Shown piece by piece: positions 51,064 through 59,456 of a stretch of DNA of 64,000 nt (the stretch's first letter is position 1; every line of letters begins with the position of its first letter). The notes below the pieces were generated by a model. It was not told where the DNA came from, ran no database searches, and saw only the letters and a list, made by a program, of their open reading frames with translations. Origin of the DNA: JAGOQQ01 sp031973235 (lineage in GTDB: Bacteria; Patescibacteriota; Minisyncoccia; Phycocordibacterales; UBA9973); contig DALYDM010000001.1 in NCBI GenBank assembly GCA_031973235.1, positions 24,389 through 88,388 on the forward strand, given 5' to 3'. The translations under genes and the position numbers were made by a program.

Positions 51064-51188
51064 TAAAGTCAAATTTGTTACATTTGTAGCAAACGCACGA
51101 ATAACCGAACTCCCTTTGAGTACAAAGGATAAAGTCCGAGCATTCGTAGAAAAAGTGTGCAGTGGCAAATGTAATGACAAAACAATAT
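51064..51188 (+). ncRNA. Candidate structured RNA preceding tRNA-Ile
   Basis: TATAAT (51051-51056) should start a transcript at about 51063. The 120 nt before the tRNA nest into one rod: TTTGT-TACATTTG (51074-51086) pairs with CAAATGTA-(ATG)-ACAAA (51166-51181); inside, ACGAAT pairs with ATTCGT (51097-51102/51142-51147); inside again, CCTTTG AGTA CAAAGG (51113-51128). No coding frame. It is either a tRNA leader with a fold of its own or a separate small RNA released by RNase P. No known family recognised. Confidence 0.5.
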
Positions 51189-51261
51189 GCGCGCATAGCT
51201 CAGCTGGTAGAGCATTCGACTGATACTCGAAAGGTCCTAGGTTCGACCCCTAGTGCGCGCA
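51189..51261 (+). tRNA. tRNA-Ile (anticodon GAT), CCA not encoded
   Basis: 73 nt. Acceptor GCGCGCA/TGCGCGC, D-arm GCTCAGCTGGTAGAGC, anticodon stem TTCGA/TCGAA with loop CTGATAC, T-arm CTAGG TTCGACC CCTAG, discriminator A. Unlike tRNA-Glu here, CCA must be added by the nucleotidyltransferase. Confidence 0.95.
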
Positions 51262-51270
51262 CAAATAAGA

Positions 51271-51295
51271 AAACCACCTTACGGGGTGGTTTTTT
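51271..51295 (+). terminator. Terminator of tRNA-Ile
   Basis: AAACCACC / GGTGGTTTTTT. Confidence 0.85.
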
Positions 51296-51298
51296 GGA

Positions 51299-51652
51299 TC
51301 ATGCAACATTTGTGTAAGAAATTATACTACCGGTGCGTGATCGTGAATCAAAATATAACTGACAGGCTGAATCAAAAGAGTTATCATTTGAATTAAATGT
51401 GTACCCATTGATTAGCCAACGCTCGTGTGAGCCGTCTTCAGTTGTAATTCCTTGTGTTGTGAACGGAAAGCATATTTCGCGTCCATCCTCACATTTTACC
51501 TTGAATTCAATTCTTTCTCCTTTTTTGAACAGTGAGTTCATTAGGTCGAATTTGGAAGGACCCGCAATAATCGCAAGACCACTTCTGAATGGGTAAAATC
51601 CTTTGTTTGCCATAACGACAGTATTTAGTTTTTTAAAGAATCTTGAGAACAT
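51299..51652 (-). CDS. Orphan protein of unknown function
   Basis: 117 residues, beta-rich, soluble (GERIEFKVKCEDGREICFPFTTQG, ERWLINGYTFNSND). No domain recognised. Promoter near consensus: TTGACA, 17 nt, TAATAT, with a ~45-nt leader. Convergent with the tRNA-Ile unit. Part of the orphan set with strong promoters. Confidence 0.5.
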   Translation of the reverse strand: MFSRFFKKLNTVVMANKGFYPFRSGLAIIAGPSKFDLMNSLFKKGERIEFKVKCEDGREICFPFTTQGITTEDGSHERWLINGYTFNSNDNSFDSACQLYFDSRSRTGSIISYTNVA

Positions 51653-51697
51653 ACGATTTCTCGGGTACGTTGCTGGAATAACTCCAAACTTGATTAT

Positions 51698-51726
51698 ATA
51701 TTAGCATACATTATATATTTTGTCAA
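51698..51726 (-). promoter_or_regulatory. Promoter of the 51299-51652 gene
   Basis: Minus strand TTGACA (51721-51726), 17 nt, TAATAT (51698-51703). Confidence 0.65.
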
Positions 51727-51763
51727 TACTGACTTAAAACCATAATTTTCATATAGTACACAC

Positions 51764-52654
51764 ATGCAAAATGAATATCTCATACTTCTTTTTTATAAAT
51801 ACACGCACATCGAAAATCCGGCAGAAGAAATGGCGGTACAGAAATCTGTATGTGAGGTACTAGGATTGAAAGGGCGCACTATTGTGGCAAAGGAGGGTAT
51901 CAATGTCACTCTTGAAGGCACAAAAGAAAATGCCGAGAAATATGTAGAGTGGATGAAGTCACGAAGGCAATTCAAAAATATTCATTGGAAGAAAAGTGTA
52001 GGTACAGGAAATGCGTTTCCTCGTCTGTCGGTAAAAGTTCGAAAAGAAATTGTATCACTTCATCTTGGTGATGAAGAGGACATAAATCCAAACGAACTCA
52101 CAGGTGTACACCTTGCTCCAGACCAGCTTCGCAAATGGTATGAAGAAGGAAAAGAATTTCACATTGTGGATATGAGAAATGACTACGAACTTGAAGTAGG
52201 TAAATTTGAAAATACCATTTTTCCTGGACTTGAAAATTTTCGCGACTTACGTGAGAAAGTAAAAGAGCTTGATCACTTGAAAGACAAGCCGGTACTTACT
52301 GTATGTACCGGCGGAGTACGCTGTGAGAAAGCGTCTGGATTTTTGAAAAAAGAAGGATTCAAAGATGTGTATCAACTTGACGGTGGGATTGTTTCGTACA
52401 TGGAAAAATATCCCGGAAAAGACTTCAAAGGAAGTTTATATGTGTTTGATGGAAGGGTGGTGATGAATTTCGACGATCCAGATAAACACGAAATAATAGG
52501 GAAGTGTTATCGATGTTCTGTGCCTTCTGAGCGATATGTGAACTGTCAAAATCTCGCGTGTCATAAACACGTAATTTTGTGTGAAGGTTGTGAAGCGAAG
52601 GATGGACATTTTTGTAGTGAAAATTGTATGCACAGTTTTACTTGTGCAAAATAA
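51764..52654 (+). CDS. trhO: tRNA uridine-34 hydroxylase TrhO (rhodanese-like)
   Basis: 296 residues. N-terminal acylphosphatase-like part (about 1-95), rhodanese domain with active-site Cys in LTVCTGGVRCEKASG, and the Cys-rich C-terminus CYRCSVPSERYVNCQNLACHK...CEGCEAKDGHFCSENC typical of the UPF0176/YceA family. Oxidises wobble uridine to ho5U using oxygen in other bacteria, so an O2-dependent reaction in this organism is of note. Confidence 0.9.
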   Translation: MQNEYLILLFYKYTHIENPAEEMAVQKSVCEVLGLKGRTIVAKEGINVTLEGTKENAEKYVEWMKSRRQFKNIHWKKSVGTGNAFPRLSVKVRKEIVSLHLGDEEDINPNELTGVHLAPDQLRKWYEEGKEFHIVDMRNDYELEVGKFENTIFPGLENFRDLREKVKELDHLKDKPVLTVCTGGVRCEKASGFLKKEGFKDVYQLDGGIVSYMEKYPGKDFKGSLYVFDGRVVMNFDDPDKHEIIGKCYRCSVPSERYVNCQNLACHKHVILCEGCEAKDGHFCSENCMHSFTCAK

Positions 52655-52685
52655 TATATTAGGTGTACACTTTGGGTAAATCAAA

Positions 52686-53222
52686 ATGTCCTTCGTTATG
52701 GAAAAGAAATCAAAGCAGGAATTCCCGCACCAAGAACTTCACGAGTTTTTAAATCTCTTATTTAGTTGTGAGCTAAATAAGCCTAAAGATTACTACTATG
52801 ATTTTGATGAATCACCTTCGCTTTACTTGAGCTTAAATTCAAGAAATTACACAAACGAGAATGAGAAAAATGACTACTCGCAACAACTGAGAAGACTCTA
52901 TCTAAATACAATAGAAGGAGACTTGAAGTATTCATTGCGAGGTTTGCATGTATGTTGTAATCCTAAGCTAAATAAGTATGTATTTTTGCATACATCGCAT
53001 ATATCTCACGGAATCGAGCGCAGGGTGGAGTGTATATATTCTGAATTTGGTGTTGATTCTTATTTTCAATACTATTTACCTGAGGAAAGAGCACATGAGG
53101 TCCTTTTTCAAAGAGACAGAAAGTACATTGATACGTTTAACTTTTTTTCTACTAACGTACACAATGATTTCTTACTTGATATACCATTTTTCGCAATTAA
53201 AGGAATCATCGTTTCAAAATAA
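52686..53222 (+). CDS. Hypothetical protein
   Basis: 178 residues, soluble, aromatic and acidic (KPKDYYYDFDESPSLYLSLNSRNY), no recognised domain. The start could be 52686 or the ATG at 52698. Flanked by trhO and its own terminator; no sign of membrane targeting. Confidence 0.55.
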   Translation: MSFVMEKKSKQEFPHQELHEFLNLLFSCELNKPKDYYYDFDESPSLYLSLNSRNYTNENEKNDYSQQLRRLYLNTIEGDLKYSLRGLHVCCNPKLNKYVFLHTSHISHGIERRVECIYSEFGVDSYFQYYLPEERAHEVLFQRDRKYIDTFNFFSTNVHNDFLLDIPFFAIKGIIVSK

Positions 53223-53225
53223 TGA

Positions 53226-53252
53226 ATACCCGCTTTTTTGCGGGTTTTTTAT
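53226..53252 (+). terminator. Terminator
   Basis: ACCCGC TTTTTT GCGGGTTTTTT. Confidence 0.85.
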
Positions 53253-53281
53253 TTGTCTAAAACACGAAAATAATGCATACT
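53253..53281 (+). promoter_or_regulatory. rsmI promoter, leaderless
   Basis: TTGTCT, 17 nt, CATACT (53276-53281), ending 6 nt before ATG 53288. It shows that the in-frame ATG at 53273 is upstream of the transcript. Confidence 0.6.
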
Positions 53282-53287
53282 CACGAT

Positions 53288-53974
53288 ATGAATACGCACG
53301 GAACTCTCTATGTCCTCGCAACACCGATAGGAAATCTCGGTGATATTACTCTTCGTGCTATTGAGACATTGAAAAAGGCTGATATTGTGCTTTGTGAGGA
53401 TACTCGAGTTACGGGCAAGCTTCTTTCTCATCTTGGAATAAAAAAGCCAATGAAAAGCTATACCTCTCATTCAAGTGAAAAACTTCACACTGAGATCGTG
53501 GAGTCACTGAAACATGAGCTAAATGTCGTACTTGTTTCAGATGCTGGAACACCATGCATTTCGGACCCTGGTGTGCTTTTGGTCAGAAAAGTTCGTGAAG
53601 AAGCACCAGAGGTGTCTATTGTCGCAATTCCGGGTCCCAGTGCCTTGGTATCAGCACTTTCTATTTCAGGAATTTCTGCCTCAGAATTTACGTTTTTGGG
53701 CTTTTTACCACACAAGAAGGGTCGGGAGACAGCACTTCGGAATCTTGCAGAAATAGCTCACCCTGTGGTGATGTATGAATCTACGCATAGAATAGTCAAA
53801 TTGCTAGGTGAACTCGATAAGTGGGTTGGGAATCGAAAAATCGGCATAGCAAAAGAAATCACAAAAATGCATGAAGGATATTTTTATGGTACACCCGAAG
53901 AGCTGCTTTCTTTTTTTAACGATCACAAAGACAAAACGAAAGGTGAGTTTGTTGTTATTGTAGATAGTAAGTAA
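53288..53974 (+). CDS. rsmI: 16S rRNA 2'-O-ribose C1402 methyltransferase RsmI
   Basis: 228 residues, tetrapyrrole-methylase fold. LYVLATPIGNLGDITLRAIETLKKADIVLCEDTR, HSSEKLHTEI, VSDAGTPCISDPG and FLPHKKGRETALR are diagnostic. It 2'-O-methylates the same nucleotide that RsmH (17.3 kb) methylates on the base, so both C1402 enzymes are in the window. Confidence 0.95.
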   Translation: MNTHGTLYVLATPIGNLGDITLRAIETLKKADIVLCEDTRVTGKLLSHLGIKKPMKSYTSHSSEKLHTEIVESLKHELNVVLVSDAGTPCISDPGVLLVRKVREEAPEVSIVAIPGPSALVSALSISGISASEFTFLGFLPHKKGRETALRNLAEIAHPVVMYESTHRIVKLLGELDKWVGNRKIGIAKEITKMHEGYFYGTPEELLSFFNDHKDKTKGEFVVIVDSK

Positions 53975-54067
53975 TTCACATTTTAGAAATTTGCTTTAAA
54001 ATGTGATAAAATTACTGCAATTGAGTAATGTGAGATTTTAACCACTAATGTATACTATTATCTATTT

Positions 54068-54559
54068 ATGATGAAAGAAAAAACACTTTTTGTTCTGGGA
54101 ATATGGATATTTTGTTTGCCATATTTAGGGTTTCCAGTATTTTGGAAAAATCTTCTCTTTGTTGTAACAGGACTCTTTGTGTGTATGATTGCGTATTTGA
54201 TGTATCGACACAAAAAAGTGTTGCTGAAAATTATAGAAGGAGGTGATGACGACATCAATCCAAGTTCAAATTCAGACAAAAACTCACATTCAACAGGTCA
54301 CACCTTTGAAGAAACTCAAGAGAAAATTGTATTCAAATCAGAATATAATCCAGCTGAAGATGCTGAGACTCCCAAGGTTTCTCCATACTCTGCCTCACAA
54401 TCACACTTTAAAACTTTTTATGAAGAAAAATCTGGTCCTCTAATTCATCGAGTTGGTTCTGTTGACCAAGTGGATACAGTTCGTCCACGCATTCGTGCCG
54501 TACGAAAGAAAAAGAGCACATCAAGTGAGACAATTTCTACTGGGTCATTTTCTGAATAA
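54068..54559 (+). CDS. Membrane protein with long charged tail, function unknown
   Basis: 163 residues: two membrane helices (about 5-25, 27-48), then a disordered Ser/Glu/Lys-rich cytoplasmic tail ending in basic residues (RPRIRAVRKKKS). 6 nt before the glycosidase-like gene, so cotranscribed. No family recognised. Confidence 0.55.
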   Translation: MMKEKTLFVLGIWIFCLPYLGFPVFWKNLLFVVTGLFVCMIAYLMYRHKKVLLKIIEGGDDDINPSSNSDKNSHSTGHTFEETQEKIVFKSEYNPAEDAETPKVSPYSASQSHFKTFYEEKSGPLIHRVGSVDQVDTVRPRIRAVRKKKSTSSETISTGSFSE

Positions 54560-54565
54560 AATACT

Positions 54566-55744
54566 ATGAAAACCCTTATCACATTTATTGCAATTCCTCT
54601 TGTTGTGGTACTGGGTTATTTTGCATTATCGCACATCACAGAGGAGTCATATTCTGCTTCTGATGCACAATCCGCACAAGTACTCGGGGGTGTAGAAGAA
54701 AATAATCTTCCTGAGATTGTGCCCGAGGAACAAGAGCCAGAATTTGTGGTAACTCACATAAAAACACCAGAGCCAGTGAAGGCTCTGTATATGACAAGCT
54801 GGGTAGCAAGTACTCCTTCTATGGCAAAGAAGGTTATTGATTTGGTTGATACAACTGAAGCAAATGCACTTGTGATTGATATAAAGGATTACACTGGGAA
54901 TGTCTCATTTGTTAGCGGTGATGAAAGACTTACAGAGACAGGAGTAGAGGTAAACAGAATTAAAAATATTAAGCAATTTATAGATGAATTGCACAAAAAG
55001 AATATTTATGTCATTGGAAGAATTGCAGTTTTCCAAGACCCACATTTGGTAAAACACCGTCCGGAACTTGCAGTGAAGACTGCCTCAAACAAGGATGTGG
55101 TATGGAAGGATAGAAAGGGTATTACCTGGCTTGATGCCGGTTCGGAGGAAGTGTGGAAATACGCAGTCCTTATTGGTGAGATCTCATATTCAGTTGGTTT
55201 TGATGAGATCAATTATGATTATATTCGTTTTCCATCTGATGGAAATATGAAGGATATATATTTTCCTGTGAGTGATGGAAAACCAAAACCTGAAGTTTTA
55301 AAATCTTTCTTTTCATATCTTAATGACACTATTCGCAAAGAAGGTATTCCTATCTCTGCAGACTTGTTTGGAATGGTTACTACAAATACCGATGATTTGA
55401 ATATTGGTCAAGTACTCGAGAATACACTTCCGTATGTTGATTTTGTATCACCAATGGTGTATCCGTCACATTTTCCTCCTACATGGAATGGTCTCAAGAA
55501 TCCCGCTGCAAATCCGTACGATGTGATTCATTATTCGATGGGTAAGGCAGTCGAAAGAGCAAAAGCTATGGGAGAAAATCCACTCAAGCTTAGACCATGG
55601 CTGCAAGACTTTAACCTAGGAGCAACTTATACAAAAGAAATGGTGCGAGATCAAATTAAGGCTACATATGATGTTGGTCTGACATCATGGATGATGTGGG
55701 ATCCTGCAAATACATACACAGCAGGCAGTCTATTGAGCGAATAA
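54566..55744 (+). CDS. Secreted glycoside-hydrolase-like protein (DUF4015)
   Basis: 392 residues. Membrane anchor or signal (about 3-22), a linker, then a TIM-barrel of the DUF4015 family: VKALYMTSWVASTPSMAKKVIDLVD, NALVIDIKDYTGNVSF, EINYDYIRFPSDG (candidate catalytic acids), ISADLFGMVTT and DFVSPMVYPSHFPPTWNG. Distant relatives hydrolyse glycans; the substrate is not known. Part of the secreted wall/surface set with the protease that follows. Confidence 0.8.
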   Translation: MKTLITFIAIPLVVVLGYFALSHITEESYSASDAQSAQVLGGVEENNLPEIVPEEQEPEFVVTHIKTPEPVKALYMTSWVASTPSMAKKVIDLVDTTEANALVIDIKDYTGNVSFVSGDERLTETGVEVNRIKNIKQFIDELHKKNIYVIGRIAVFQDPHLVKHRPELAVKTASNKDVVWKDRKGITWLDAGSEEVWKYAVLIGEISYSVGFDEINYDYIRFPSDGNMKDIYFPVSDGKPKPEVLKSFFSYLNDTIRKEGIPISADLFGMVTTNTDDLNIGQVLENTLPYVDFVSPMVYPSHFPPTWNGLKNPAANPYDVIHYSMGKAVERAKAMGENPLKLRPWLQDFNLGATYTKEMVRDQIKATYDVGLTSWMMWDPANTYTAGSLLSE

Positions 55745-55787
55745 TGCAAATTGCGAAAAAGTAATTTTTTTGAGATAATATTTATAT

Positions 55788-56996
55788 ATGAATCCAACAC
55801 CTTTCTATAAAAAAGTAAGTTTTAATATACTTGTCCTGGTTGTCATAAGTACAGTTTTTGGTGTTGGGTATATTACCGGCTCGGCGTCGCTCTCACAAGC
55901 TCGATCATCAGCTGAATCAGATTTTTCTGATGTGAATCTTTCGACGTTTTGGCAAGTGTGGAAAACATTGGACGAAAAATATCCAGATGCAAAAAATGTA
56001 TCAACAGAAGATAGAGTATGGGGAGCTATTTCAGGACTTGTTGACTCTGTAAATGATCCTTATACAATGTTTTTCAACCCAAAAGAAGCGGAAGAATTCC
56101 AAACAACAATCAAAGGAGAGTTTTCTGGTGTTGGAATGGAGATTGGAATTCGCAACAAAGTACTCACAGTAATATCACCACTCAAGGATTCTCCAGCATT
56201 CAAGGCAGGGATACTCACAGGAGATAAAATAGTCAAGATTGATGACACTTCAACCGAAGGAATGAGTACAGAAAAGGCGATTGGCTTAATACGTGGAGAA
56301 AAGGGAACAACTGTGCATCTTACCGTGTTACGAGGTGAGAATTTGGACATGATGGAATTTGATCTTGTTCGAGATACGATTGTTGTGCCTCCGCTTGATA
56401 CTGAAATCAAAGACGGTGTGTTCGTAATCAATTTCTATAGCTTCTCAGAAAATTCTGAAGTTGAATTTACAAAAGCAATGAAAGAATTTGGAAGAAGCAA
56501 TACAAGTAAACTTGTAATCGATTTGCGCGGTAATCCTGGTGGATATTTAGATTCAGCTATTGATATCGCAAGTTGGTTTGTTGAACAAGGTGAACCTGTT
56601 GTGATAGAAGAATTCGGTAATAACAGAAAAGAAACTATATACAGGAGTAAGGGATACACATTACCTAAAAAGCCTTCGAAGATTGTTGTGTTGGTAGATG
56701 GAGGATCAGCATCAGCGTCTGAGATTCTTGCAGGAGCACTCAGTGAATACAAACTTGCAACTCTCGTAGGAGAAAAAACTTACGGAAAGGGTTCTGTGCA
56801 AGAAGTCGTACCGTTTAGTGACGATTCTGCACTCAAGGTAACAGTTGCAAAATGGCTTACTCCAAATCGGCACTCTATATCAGAACAAGGATTGGAGCCA
56901 GATGTTAAAGTTGTTCAAGAAAAGACTGAAGACACTAATACTGATGGACCAGATATTCAATTTGAGAAAGCATTAGAAATATTAAAAGCACAATAA
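55788..56996 (+). CDS. C-terminal processing protease (S41 family, CtpA-like)
   Basis: 402 residues. Membrane anchor (about 11-30), PDZ domain (about 105-190: SGVGMEIGIRNKVLTVISPLKDSPAFKAGILTGDKIVKID), and S41 catalytic domain with VLVDGGSASASEILAGAL (Ser nucleophile) and TYGKGSVQE (Lys base), the Ser-Lys dyad of Ctp proteases. Processes or degrades exported proteins, often wall hydrolases, which fits its neighbours. Confidence 0.93.
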   Translation: MNPTPFYKKVSFNILVLVVISTVFGVGYITGSASLSQARSSAESDFSDVNLSTFWQVWKTLDEKYPDAKNVSTEDRVWGAISGLVDSVNDPYTMFFNPKEAEEFQTTIKGEFSGVGMEIGIRNKVLTVISPLKDSPAFKAGILTGDKIVKIDDTSTEGMSTEKAIGLIRGEKGTTVHLTVLRGENLDMMEFDLVRDTIVVPPLDTEIKDGVFVINFYSFSENSEVEFTKAMKEFGRSNTSKLVIDLRGNPGGYLDSAIDIASWFVEQGEPVVIEEFGNNRKETIYRSKGYTLPKKPSKIVVLVDGGSASASEILAGALSEYKLATLVGEKTYGKGSVQEVVPFSDDSALKVTVAKWLTPNRHSISEQGLEPDVKVVQEKTEDTNTDGPDIQFEKALEILKAQ

Positions 56997-57010
56997 CTTA
57001 CACTACAGAA

Positions 57011-57454
57011 ATGAAAGTAATTCTACTAAAAGATGTACCAAAGATCGGAAAAAAATATGATATCAAAGAAGTAAATGATGGTTATGCTTCAAACTTTTTA
57101 ATCCCCAAAAAACTTGCTGAGATTGCAACAGACAAGCAAGTTTCAAAGATAAAATTATTGAAGGAAACTGCACGAATGCAACAAGAAATCCACTCTGCTC
57201 TATTAGAAAAAAATCTAGAAGACATAAAAGATAAAATAGTCACCATCAAAGCAAAAGCAAACTCAAAAGGAAATTTGTTTATGGCTGTACACGAAAAGGA
57301 TATAGTTGCACAGCTTAAGAAGATGTATCAAATTGAGCTACTTCCAGAATATATTAAACTTCCAACTCCGATCAAGGATCTTGGTTCTCATGAAATTGTG
57401 GTCGCAATCGAAGGACACACAACAAAGCTCAATGTTGTAATCGAGAGTGAATAA
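57011..57454 (+). CDS. rplI: 50S ribosomal protein L9
   Basis: 147 residues, full-length L9: MKVILLKDVPKIGKKYDIKEVNDGYASNFLIPKKLA N-domain, long connecting helix, C-domain ending DLGSHEIVVAIEGHTTKLNVVI. Some CPR groups lack L9, so its presence helps place this lineage. Follows ctp by 14 nt. Confidence 0.95.
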   Translation: MKVILLKDVPKIGKKYDIKEVNDGYASNFLIPKKLAEIATDKQVSKIKLLKETARMQQEIHSALLEKNLEDIKDKIVTIKAKANSKGNLFMAVHEKDIVAQLKKMYQIELLPEYIKLPTPIKDLGSHEIVVAIEGHTTKLNVVIESE

Positions 57455-57486
57455 TAAAAGCCCCAGCATATGCTGGGGCTTTTATT
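57455..57486. terminator. Bidirectional terminator between rplI and rpmA
   Basis: AAAAGCCCCAGCATATGCTGGGGCTTTT: perfect palindrome serving both converging genes. Confidence 0.9.
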
Positions 57487-57491
57487 TATAA

Positions 57492-57764
57492 TTATTCAAC
57501 ATGTACATTCTTCTTTACCATTGTTTTACCGTTGAAGTGAGTTTTGCGAGTTGAGCCAAACTTAACTTTTCCTGGTTTGAGTGCAAAAAGTGTGTGATCC
57601 TTTCCAAGACCTACGTTTTTTCCTGGAAGGATTTTTGTGCCACGCTGTCGAACAATAACTGAACCTGCTTGAGCTGTTTCTCCATCATAAAGCTTAGTAC
57701 CGAGGTACTTTGGGTTTGAATCTCTTAGGTTTGAGGCTGTTCCGCCGGACTTTCTATGTGCCAT
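57492..57764 (-). CDS. rpmA: 50S ribosomal protein L27
   Basis: 90 residues. MAHRKSGGTASNLRDSNPKYLG and VRQRGTKILPGKNVGLGKDHTLFAL are typical; the N-terminus is ready-made without the Firmicutes pro-sequence. Convergent with rplI and not beside rplU or obg as usual, so the L21-L27-Obg cluster is broken up here. Confidence 0.95.
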   Translation of the reverse strand: MAHRKSGGTASNLRDSNPKYLGTKLYDGETAQAGSVIVRQRGTKILPGKNVGLGKDHTLFALKPGKVKFGSTRKTHFNGKTMVKKNVHVE

Positions 57765-57836
57765 AGTGTGATTTTGCCAAAATTACGTATATAATTTGGT
57801 GCTTTTTACTTATTTAAACTATAATTAAACTGTCAT

Positions 57837-58352
57837 ATGAGTATACCTACTTTATTAGAAAAAATCAAGTCCTATATTGAGAGCGAGAAAGGGAAGGACC
57901 TCTTGATAGTGGTAACAATTCTCTGTGTGGCTATATCCTCATTTTTCCTAGGTAAATTATCACATATTGAAAATAAACAAGACAATCCGATAGTTGTCAA
58001 ATTTGATCCGTCTATTACGGATTACTTTTACAAGTCAGCAAATGAAGGGCAGGGAACTACCCCTACTCTTTCAAGTTCTAAAACACATTCTAGTGATATA
58101 CTTACTACAAGTACCGAAATTGATACAGAGAATACAATTACCGAAGAAAGTGCAAACGAGAAATTATCAACACCAAATCTTGTTGCAAATGAAAAAGGTG
58201 ATATTGTGGCATCCTCTAGGGGAAGTAAGTATTACTACGTATACTGCAGTGGCGCAAAAACGTTGAGTGAATCAAACAAGATATATTTTTCATCAGAAGA
58301 AGAAGCTGAAGCAAATGGATATACATTATCAACATCGTGTACAAAAAAGTAG
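57837..58352 (+). CDS. Membrane-anchored protein with Ada-like zinc-site domain
   Basis: 171 residues. One membrane helix (about 22-42), a Ser/Thr/Glu-rich linker, then a small C-terminal domain GDIVASSRGSKYYYVYCSGAKTLSESNKIYFSSEEEAEANGYTLSTSC, which follows the Ada metal-binding pattern (YY...C....I...N...F.S..EA...GY....C) with Cys135-type positions kept. Such anchored Ada-like domains are frequent in Parcubacteria; they may bind DNA or metal outside the cell, perhaps linked to DNA uptake. This is inference. Confidence 0.6.
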   Translation: MSIPTLLEKIKSYIESEKGKDLLIVVTILCVAISSFFLGKLSHIENKQDNPIVVKFDPSITDYFYKSANEGQGTTPTLSSSKTHSSDILTTSTEIDTENTITEESANEKLSTPNLVANEKGDIVASSRGSKYYYVYCSGAKTLSESNKIYFSSEEEAEANGYTLSTSCTKK

Positions 58353-58393
58353 CTCGCATATTTTTATATTATTTAGCGTGTGACTACTTCATA

Positions 58394-59323
58394 ATGATGT
58401 CAAAGAAAACAAAAATCATTTTAATTATCGCTGCAGCGCTTACAATTGTTTTTAGTGCATATTTTGATTACCTGAAAACCCCTGCTCAGATAATTGATAC
58501 GTCACTTAAAAGTACATTTGATAAGACTGTGGGTAGTCTTTCACAGGTAATCCAAATTGAAAATATCAAAGAGCTTCAAGTGTCACTTCCAGGACCTCTG
58601 ACCAAGAGTGAGACATTCTCTGAAGAAAACGATCAAAACACCGAAGAAGCAAAACCTACATCTATAACTCAAAAAGAAATCTTAGATGCAACAAATACTA
58701 ATCGCAATTCAAATGATGGCCTTACTTCACTTGCTCTTAATTCAAAACTAAATGCATCTGCTCTAGTCAAACTAAATGACATGTTCACTATGAATTATTT
58801 CGAACATACTTCTCCTCGTGGTGTTGTTCTTTCTGATTTGGTTAATGAAGAAGGTTATGAGTACATTCTTATCGGAGAAAATTTGGCAATGGGAAATTTT
58901 GCTTCAGGAAAAGAAATTGTAGATGAGTGGATGAAAAGTCCAGGCCATCGAGCAAATATTTTGAATGGCCAATTTACTGAAATTGGTATCGCAGTTAAAC
59001 AAGGCCGCTACGATGGACAGACTGTATGGATGGCTGTGCAGCATTTTGGTGCACCACTTTCTCTTTGTCAGAAAGTTGATTCATCACTCAAAGATACAAT
59101 CGAAAAAGAAGAAAATAATCTTGAAGTCAAAAAAGGGGAGTTGGAGGCAAAAAAGGTTCAGGTTGATTCAACAAGCACTCTCTCTCCCGACTATAACGAT
59201 AGGGTAGATGAGTACAACCTTCTCGCTGAGGAATACAATACTCTTCTTCAGGAGCTCAAGAATAATATTTCAAAATATAATTCTCAGGTGAATAAGTTTA
59301 ATGACTGCACAAAGGGAGTATAG
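58394..59323 (+). CDS. Secreted CAP/SCP domain protein
   Basis: 309 residues. Anchor (about 6-25), linker, then a CAP domain (about 95-230): TNTNRNSNDGLTSLALNSKLNASALVKLNDM, MNYFEHTSPRGVVLSDLV (CAP His/Glu), GENLAMGNFAS, VDEWMKSPGHRANILNGQFTEIGIAVK. A coiled-coil tail (about 245-305) follows. Bacterial CAP proteins are surface or secreted with unclear activity; they appear often in CPR episymbionts. The start was set at ATG 58394. Confidence 0.85.
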   Translation: MMSKKTKIILIIAAALTIVFSAYFDYLKTPAQIIDTSLKSTFDKTVGSLSQVIQIENIKELQVSLPGPLTKSETFSEENDQNTEEAKPTSITQKEILDATNTNRNSNDGLTSLALNSKLNASALVKLNDMFTMNYFEHTSPRGVVLSDLVNEEGYEYILIGENLAMGNFASGKEIVDEWMKSPGHRANILNGQFTEIGIAVKQGRYDGQTVWMAVQHFGAPLSLCQKVDSSLKDTIEKEENNLEVKKGELEAKKVQVDSTSTLSPDYNDRVDEYNLLAEEYNTLLQELKNNISKYNSQVNKFNDCTKGV

Positions 59324-59368
59324 CCATTTGACGGATTTGTGGTCTAATAATAGAGACTGTGGATAACT

Positions 59369-59408
59369 ATGTACATGTCGCACAATATATCTTTTGCGAC
59401 ATGTACAT
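59369..59408. repeat. Perfect 14+14-bp inverted repeat beside a DnaA box
   Basis: Arms ATGTACATGTCGCA (59369-59382) and its exact complement (59395-59408), loop 12 nt. TGTGGATAA, the reverse complement of the consensus DnaA box TTATCCACA, lies at 59359-59367, two bases before the left arm. No T run follows, so it is not a terminator. Confidence 0.7.
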
Positions 59409-59429
59409 TTAAAATAAAGCTTGATAAAT

Positions 59430-59456
59430 AAAGACCGGCGCGTTCGCCGGTCTTTA
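59430..59456 (+). terminator. Terminator downstream of the CAP gene
   Basis: AAAGACCGGCG CGTT CGCCGGTCTTT. Confidence 0.9.

Noticed and set aside
51064..51188. RNase P RNA or SRP RNA
   Set aside because: GGATAAAGTCCG resembles the P4 region of RNase P RNA, but the segment is far too short and lacks the ACAGAA partner; the SRP GGAA/AGCAG loops are missing.
53273..53287. Upstream start for rsmI
   Set aside because: This ATG lies inside the promoter spacer, upstream of the predicted transcript start.
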